A stretch of 64,000 nucleotides of DNA. Source: Holothuria scabra (taxonomy: Eukaryota > Echinodermata > Holothuroidea > Aspidochirotida > Holothuriidae). Shown piece by piece: positions 58,770 to 64,000 of the stretch; positions within the stretch are counted from its first letter, which is position 1, and each line of letters starts with the position of its first letter. A model generated the notes under the pieces. The model ran no database searches. It saw nothing but the letters and a program-made list of their open reading frames with translations, and was not told where the DNA came from. Where the stretch lies: NCBI GenBank assembly GCA_037179385.1, contig CM074184.1, positions 15,828,001-15,892,000 of the forward strand, in the 5' to 3' direction. A program made the translations under genes and the position numbers.

Positions 58770-59427
58770 GGAAGTGCTGTTTCCGGCCATCTGGAGGGGT
58801 TTTAAAGCCCAAAATTTTCTTCTACGCTCCGCGCCAACTGATGGTGGCGCTCCGCTTAGATTCAAATATTGCCGCATTTGCGTTCTACGTCCTTCTGAAG
58901 TTTACAATTTTTCCCAAGGGAAAGGCAGACACCCCTTTTCTTTAGCCTCACTCCCAGGCCACAGATCAGATGTGCCCAGTTTGGGGTCCCTAAAAAGTGT
59001 ATGTATTACCATTTTTCATAGATTGATTTTTTATTCTCATTATTTCGCATTAAGTCGCAGACATGAGATTCGTATTTCTAGGCTGGGTATATCCAACTTA
59101 AAACACGTGGGAAGTGCCGTTTCCGACCATCTGGAGGGGTTTCAAAGCCCCAAATTTTCTTGTACGCTCCGCTCCAACTGATGGTGGCGCTCCGCTTAAA
59201 AGCTCCCCTAAAAAGTGTATGTATTACCATTTTTCATAGATTGATTTTTTGTTCTCATTATTTCGCATTAAGTCGCAGACATGAGATTCGTATTTCTAGG
59301 CTGGGTATATCCAGCTTAAAACACGTGGGAAGTGCCGTTTCCGGCCATCTGGAGGGGTTTCAAAGCCCCAAATTTTCTTGTACGCTCCGCTCCAACTGAT
59401 GGTGGCGCTCCGCTTAGATAATCTTGC
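58770..59427 (+). repeat. Tandem duplication, 218-bp period, with three GCTCCGC modules
   Basis: TAAAAAGTGTATGTATTACC occurs at 58,991 and 59,209, and the units 58,991-59,208 and 59,209-59,427 are almost identical. Each ends with the module GGAAGTGCCGTTTCCG then CTCCGCTCCAACTGATGGTG. A further module at 58,770-58,860 belongs to a partial unit. It lies inside the hAT element. Confidence 0.85.
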
Positions 59428-59531
59428 CATGCCTGACCTTCGGAGGTACCAGCCCCCTCCCCCACTTGTTTCCTAGCCCCCCCCCCCCAAAAAAAAAACC
59501 ATCCCATCCTGGCAACGCCACTGCATTCCCA

Positions 59532-60251
59532 GGTGCAGTATATCATTATATTATGTTTTTCACATCCCAAATGTTTTTAAGGACGAACCTCAGTTACCGA
59601 TTGCTGGATCGGGGAAGAATATATGAATAGTGCCTTGTCAACGCCCTTTCCCCTTCCTTTCTTTCTGATTACACAACTCTAGGGTAATACATCTCACCGT
59701 ATTGATTCAACTTACTGAGTTGTGGGAACTCTTAAATAGCCTTGGGAGTACCATTTCCAGCGATCTTGGAGGCGTTTTGGGCCAAAATTTTGGGGCGTTC
59801 CGGGCCAAGCCATGGTGGCGCGGAGCGCTGAGAGTCTGTCTATCGCCCTCCATGACAATGCCTTGGGATTTTCGAGGGTTTCTGAAGTTTTTCAATTTTC
59901 AAAATTATATTGATGATAATCTCATGCTGCATGACGTAAAATAGTTTGTAGAACGCGCAAACAAACTCATTTTCCAATGATTATAGCTTTATGTAGTCAT
60001 TCAATGGTACAGTAGTGGTACATTCATCTGGGAGTTTTCTGACCTTTTTGTAGATTTGCTCATTTTTGGTGAAAATTTTATTGCAAACGAAAGTTCAAAA
60101 TATCGACGGCTTTGATTCTGCTTATAAGCTTGGGAAAGGCCATTTCCGGCTGTCTGAGGGGTTGCGATTTTTCAAAATCCTCTGCCCCCCCCCCCCCAAC
60201 TGAAATGCTCCCGTACGCCTATGGGTATTGTTTTGGGTCTGTTCTAAACTT
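59532..60251. other. Unassigned DNA with two diverged GCTCCGC modules
   Basis: Modules occur at about 59,740-59,835 (CCATTTCCAGCGATCTTGGA then CCATGGTGGCGCGGAGCG) and 60,130-60,200 (GGCCATTTCCGGCTGTCTGA). CTCCCGTACGCCTATGG at 60,210 also ends an element near 3722. No gene is recognised. Confidence 0.5.
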
Positions 60252-60381
60252 GTTATGTTATGTTATGTTATGTTATGTTATGTTACGTTACGTTACGTTA
60301 CGTTACGTTACGTTACGTTACGTTACGTTACGTTACGTTACGTTACGTTACGTTACGTTACGTTACGTTATGTTATGTTAT
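60252..60381. repeat. Pentanucleotide microsatellite (GTTAT)6(GTTAC)17(GTTAT)3
   Basis: Twenty-six perfect 5-bp units: six GTTAT, then 17 GTTAC, then three GTTAT. The C/T change creates a CpG in every central unit. Open frames across it are artefacts. Confidence 0.98.
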
Positions 60382-60996
60382 TCCTAATAAACATTACCAA
60401 CTCATCTGCTTAGAGATCAAAACTTTGGTTTTGGAATCATATAGGCCTACTAGGTATCTGTTACCAAATCCAATTAAATTTGATTTCTGTGAACATGGCT
60501 GATTTATTCTCAGTGACATATGAACCCTTCATTGCATAATTAAAGGCTTCCTGTTCAAAATGTAAACAAAAGGTTAACTCTGCAATCACTGGACAGTTGA
60601 GCGACTTATCTTCTGCAATAGGTTGTGTAATCAACTGGAAAAAGTTCTTCACAGGCCAGGGTTTAAGTGCTATTCTAGAAGTGATAGTGAAGTTACAACA
60701 AATAAATGAACTGATAAAGAGGATTTTATTACACCCGACCTCCCCTTTGTGAGGTCTGGTCAGAATGTCCTTATTTTTAAGCAAGTGTAGTCATAATGAA
60801 ACCAGTTTGATTCGGATTTATTTTGGAAGCCAAAACATTCTTTACTTTCTAGTGGCGGTCAAGTCCTTGGTAGTTTCTTTGACAGTCAATATTAAATAAA
60901 GTAATAGGACGATTTTTTAACAACCGCATCATCAGCTTTGTTAGGTTTCGGCATGAGTGAAATTACACTTCTTACTCACTCCTCAGATGTATAGTT
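60382..60996. other. Unassigned DNA
   Basis: A 107-codon minus-strand frame (60,461-60,784) has no recognised motif and is probably chance. Nothing else is seen. Confidence 0.45.
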
Positions 60997-60999
60997 TAA

Positions 61000-62300
61000 A
61001 GGTACGTTCACATATAACGGCAACTGACAACGGCAGCGGTAACGGCAACGGTAACGGCAACGGCAATCCGGCAGAGCTGTTCACATATGACGGCAAAAAT
61101 TACTTTACCGCATACGGTAAAAATTTTACCGGATGATACTGACTGGTATTTGAACCGTCAGGAGGGAGGTGTAACTAATCACACACCCCTGGTTCCATTA
61201 TTATCTGATTATCAAACATGGCAGACATTGATGAGGAGCTGATATTTTTTATGGCGATTGCGTATCAAATAGATCAGAAGAAATGGCGGAAGAGGAAAAA
61301 ATGGTAACAGCAGAATAATTAAATCGGAACAGCCAAATACTTTCGTGACAGTGTTATCAGAAAATGCCCCGGAAAAAGTCTAGCTAAGCCACTGTCGCAT
61401 TGTTACAGATGGCATAGATATACTTACTTATCTATTACAGCATGGCTGACAAAAAACGAATATTCCCACCTTTTTCAGTACGCAGTTTCATTTGGGTGTG
61501 GCATTTAATTTTTTAAAGAAAAATCTTTCTTGTTCGTAGAAAAAGCGAAAATCGGCATCAAATCTGTACTTTTTGGTCAATGGCGTAGGGTGAGGTGCAT
61601 AGTCCAAAATGCCCTCCTCCCCCCCCCCCCCCCCCACACACACACCACTTTCATATTCTTCCTTTGTCACCGTGACTGCATTATGCTTGTCTGAGTTAGA
61701 AGTCAGGTCGGGCCAGGCAAAATAGGCATACGTAAAAAAAATGAGCGACCCATGTTCCTTAATAAACATTGCAATGCAGTATAGGTCTGTACTTGAGGAA
61801 ATAATTTAGCCTATAGCCTATAATCATGTATTTTTTCAAGTCTGGCATACGTTACATCACGGACAAAACAAAAGTTATGGTTGATGGCTTATTGTTATAA
61901 TACTACTAACAATACCTGCTATCAACGTAAATGGTATAAAAAGTTACCATTGAATTGGGGATTTCCCATTTCTTTTGCTATTTTTCACACATGTTAAAAT
62001 ATTTTACTTTATCATGGTAACCATGATTTGTCACATCGTATATAAATGATTCCTTTTTGGACAAGAATGGCCAGTTTTTCTATAATCTGGTCAGATAAGT
62101 CAGATCTTTGAGGCATCTTGTAGTTGTACGGACCCAAATAATTTGTGCACTATTTGGGGCGGGATATCACAGAACGTCCCTGCCCCGTACCGTCGGCTCC
62201 CGCTGGTCAGACAGGCAGATGCTTGCCGTGACACTTTGAAGCTGGTAGGTTTTTTGCCGTACGGCAAATGGCGTTGAATCGGACAAGTGTGAACGTACCT
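61000..62300 (+). mobile_element. PIF/Harbinger-type element, 1301 bp, TAA duplication
   Basis: Ends AGGTACGTTCACATATAACG and the inverted GTGTGAACGTACCT. Flanks are TAA on both sides (60,997-60,999 and 62,301-62,303). A 3-bp T-A/T-A target fits PIF/Harbinger. Subterminal GGTAAC/GGCAAC repeats lie at about 61,020-61,065. An N-terminal transposase remnant is at 61,218-61,307. The transposase body is deleted. Confidence 0.8.
61218..61307 (+). pseudogene. N-terminal remnant of a PIF/Harbinger transposase
   Basis: A 29-codon frame begins MADIDEELIFFMAIAYQI and ends KKWRKRKKW before a stop. In PIF/Harbinger (HARBI1-like) transposases the N-terminus has an acidic DEE-L-L start and a basic R/K-W cluster before the DDE domain. 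Both features are here in the right order and at the right distance, and the surrounding termini and TAA duplication agree. The start ATG has a plausible context (AACATGGC). The rest of the protein (over 300 residues in this family) is absent, so the element depends on an outside transposase. The 29 codons alone are too short for certainty; a chance frame is possible but less likely given the context. Confidence 0.55.
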
Positions 62301-62303
62301 TAA

Positions 62304-63631
62304 TTAACACACCATATTTCCAATGCTTGGCCAGAAACCTTTGTAAAATTCGGCAAAGAACCCATCACTAGCTGGACTCTTTCCTCTACCAAAAGCCGAT
62401 TCAAGGCACCCAGCTAACACTTTTTTACAATAAGCAGCCTGCTCTGATGTAAAATAATTATATTGCAACGAATTTCACGGGGTACATATAGAATGATAAA
62501 AATCCTGCCCAATTTTATGAACCTCATAATTTCCGTATGAGGTTACAGCTAGGCTATTATGTCGGTGTTCCAGATTTACGGACTGTACGGACTGTCACCT
62601 TCTAGATGGCAACAAATTCAAACACTTCGGTTTTGATTTATTCTTAGAAATTTTCCGTTACGTCAGTTGCTATTTAATGCCGTGACGCCATTTCCGTGTT
62701 TGGAGCTGAGGAATCATTTGACGTCACACAAATGTGGAAATATAATATTTCTACGGAAACTCTACTATGCCATCAAAATTACAAACTAAGTTCTTTACCT
62801 ACTTGCATGGTAAAGGGGTAATTTGTCACTTTTCCGAAAATTGTTCAATTGTTTTGACGTGGGAAATGTGCATTGAATCATAGAAAGCCACAAGGATTAC
62901 TAAATAAGTGATATTTTTATCATTTTTTCTAAATATGTCAAAATAATATAGGAACTATACGTTTCCGTATATTTCGATGTCCAAAAGTTTCCTTCACTCT
63001 AACGTCACCTTCAACGTGAACTCTTGTTTTTGCGCACGCAATTTTCACACTCGGCCGGCTAGGCTAGCAACGTGACGGTATACGGTACGTACGTATACGC
63101 ATATTGTGCGAGTAGAGTAAGACTAGTACCGACGATATTTTATTATAATGGAACGAGAAGAATTACAACAAGCCTCCTAACTTTACGTAGAAATTCATAC
63201 AACGTGTTAGGCTAAATCAACACAAACTAACGTATTTCCAGATCAGGTAAGAAGTTAGCGTAGGAACTCCGTTCAATCCGGTTCGAAATCAAACGGCTGA
63301 ACGTATTTATCGTAGCATAGGGCCTTAAAAGTACTTTAACGATACCTCATCTAAACCACGGGCGCTGGGTACTATTACTAACGTTACTATGCAAGTAGTA
63401 CTAGCAGTAGCCAACAGTATAACTGCCTGCATACACTCCGTGTTTTATTTACATTGGCCAGCCTATATAGACGATTCCGGACAGATTGTGATGGGCTGAT
63501 TTTAGTCGGCCATTACTGGATTCCATTACCTTTGTTCCATGGATGGTTTTACACTAAAGTGTATCTTGATTTTCTCAACTTCACTGAATATCATGATGAG
63601 AATTTGAAATTCAGTAGACCATAAGTGAAGA
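62304..63631. other. Unassigned DNA
   Basis: No recognised gene or repeat. Confidence 0.5.
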
Positions 63632-63692
63632 ATAAAGGGCCAATCCTCTCACCCCAAACTACACTTGCTGTAGGGGGGGGGGGGGGGGGGGG
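63632..63692. repeat. Family A MITE left end followed by a G20 run
   Basis: AAAGGGCCAATCCTCTCACC at about 63,634 matches the left end of the TTAA-flanked family A (11,094 and 19,961). It breaks off into a run of 20 G (63,673-63,692). Confidence 0.6.
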
Positions 63693-63881
63693 TAGGCCTT
63701 CAGAAACTCTTGTGTGTGGTGCATGGTTATAAAATTAATATAACTAAAATTGGGCTAGATAATAATTTAATAGCCTAGAACTGCAGGCCAGGTTCCAGCC
63801 ATAGCACTGAGAGCTAGTATAGCATATTATTATTGCATGCCTAATTGACTAGTCTTACTCTTAGGCCTACACTCCCCTGGG

Positions 63882-63950
63882 AGTACATGTTTGGTTTTCG
63901 CCCCATGGCTCTTCGCCAGAGAGTCGTGGGGACTTTAAGAAAAAACTCTA
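63882..63950 (-). repeat. Dispersed repeat copy, inverted partner of 10,647-10,725
   Basis: GGTTTTCGCCCCATGGCTCT and CGCCAGAGAGTCGTGGGGAC are the reverse complement of the 10,647 copy with very few changes. It may continue beyond the window end. Confidence 0.7.
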
Positions 63951-64000
63951 AGGCCTACAAGGATATGCGGTCTGTTAGTTTTCCCCAGGGTAGTTTGTGT

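Larger units (their letters stand above)
57328..59523. mobile_element. hAT non-autonomous element, 2196 bp
   Basis: Starts CAGTGGCATAGCCACGGGG and ends with the inverse, CCTGGCAACGCCACTG. Both flanks are CATTCCCA (57,320-57,327 and 59,524-59,531), a perfect 8-bp duplication. A 361-bp foldback is nested at 58,217-58,577. The right part has tandem modules with a 218-bp period. No transposase frame. The end sequence matches the 34,583 fragment. Confidence 0.9.

Noticed and set aside
60112..60502. Open frames of 61-91 codons rich in Tyr-Val-Thr-Leu-Arg
   Set aside because: They are translations of the GTTAY microsatellite.
61379..61392. Right end of another hAT (TAGCTAAGCCACTG)
   Set aside because: The motif is convincing, but I found no matching left end with the following TCGCATTG, so I do not call an element.

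Overview
This is eukaryotic, non-coding, repeat-dominated DNA, most likely from a marine invertebrate. An echinoderm or other invertebrate deuterostome is my best guess. It rests on the mix of repeats: many non-LTR retrotransposon families, 8-bp-duplicating hAT elements that start CAGTGGCG or CAGGGGTGGCGC, tRNA-headed SINEs, and a strong excess of the palindromic octamer TAGGCCTA. No marker gene names the species. I find no intact cellular gene, rRNA, functional tRNA or CRISPR. Every recognisable protein trace is a broken piece of a transposable element. The very long open frames at 39.5-51 kb are an artefact of a satellite that contains no stop codons.

Layout. 1.3-4.7 kb is a 3.4-kb non-autonomous hAT element with a perfect 8-bp duplication. 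5.5-5.9 kb is a LINE scrap. 6.0-7.2 kb is a 145-bp tandem array; five copies carry a perfect nuclear-receptor DR1 motif. 7.2-13.5 kb holds the scattered pieces of one transposon-type gene, split by three or more later insertions: a transposase-like part, then a C48/Ulp1-like cysteine protease part whose catalytic signature is still readable. 14.2-17.9 kb is a LINE broken by a 178-bp palindromic MITE and a 1.87-kb hAT. 20.9-23.6 kb is a more complete LINE reverse transcriptase, flanked by inverted copies of another repeat family. 25-31.5 kb is a series of foldback elements, a SINE and a 146-bp minisatellite. 33.7-39.5 kb contains SINEs, a LINE endonuclease scrap and old hAT copies.

A 100-N assembly gap at 39,543-39,642 is followed by an 11.4-kb satellite (39,643-51,040). 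It is built only from 10-bp and 14-bp blocks, so the G-rich minus strand is an unbroken series of GGG tracts separated by loops of 7 or 1 nt, which is canonical G-quadruplex spacing. Rare variant blocks recur about every 3.9 kb, showing a hidden higher-order repeat of roughly 2.9 copies. The right edge abuts a truncated MITE with piggyBac-like ends; an intact sister copy lies 94 bp further on.

51-64 kb continues with TA-duplicating MITEs, two LINE fragments placed back to back (CR1/Jockey-like on minus, L1/Tx1-like on plus), a 2.2-kb hAT with a perfect 8-bp duplication and a foldback nested inside it, a (GTTAY)n microsatellite, and a PIF/Harbinger-type element that still encodes the start of its transposase.

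Nesting gives relative ages: LINEs and the transposase-like gene are oldest, the hATs inserted later, and several MITEs and SINEs later still. All family names come from motifs, target duplications and terminal repeats read by eye. No database search was possible.
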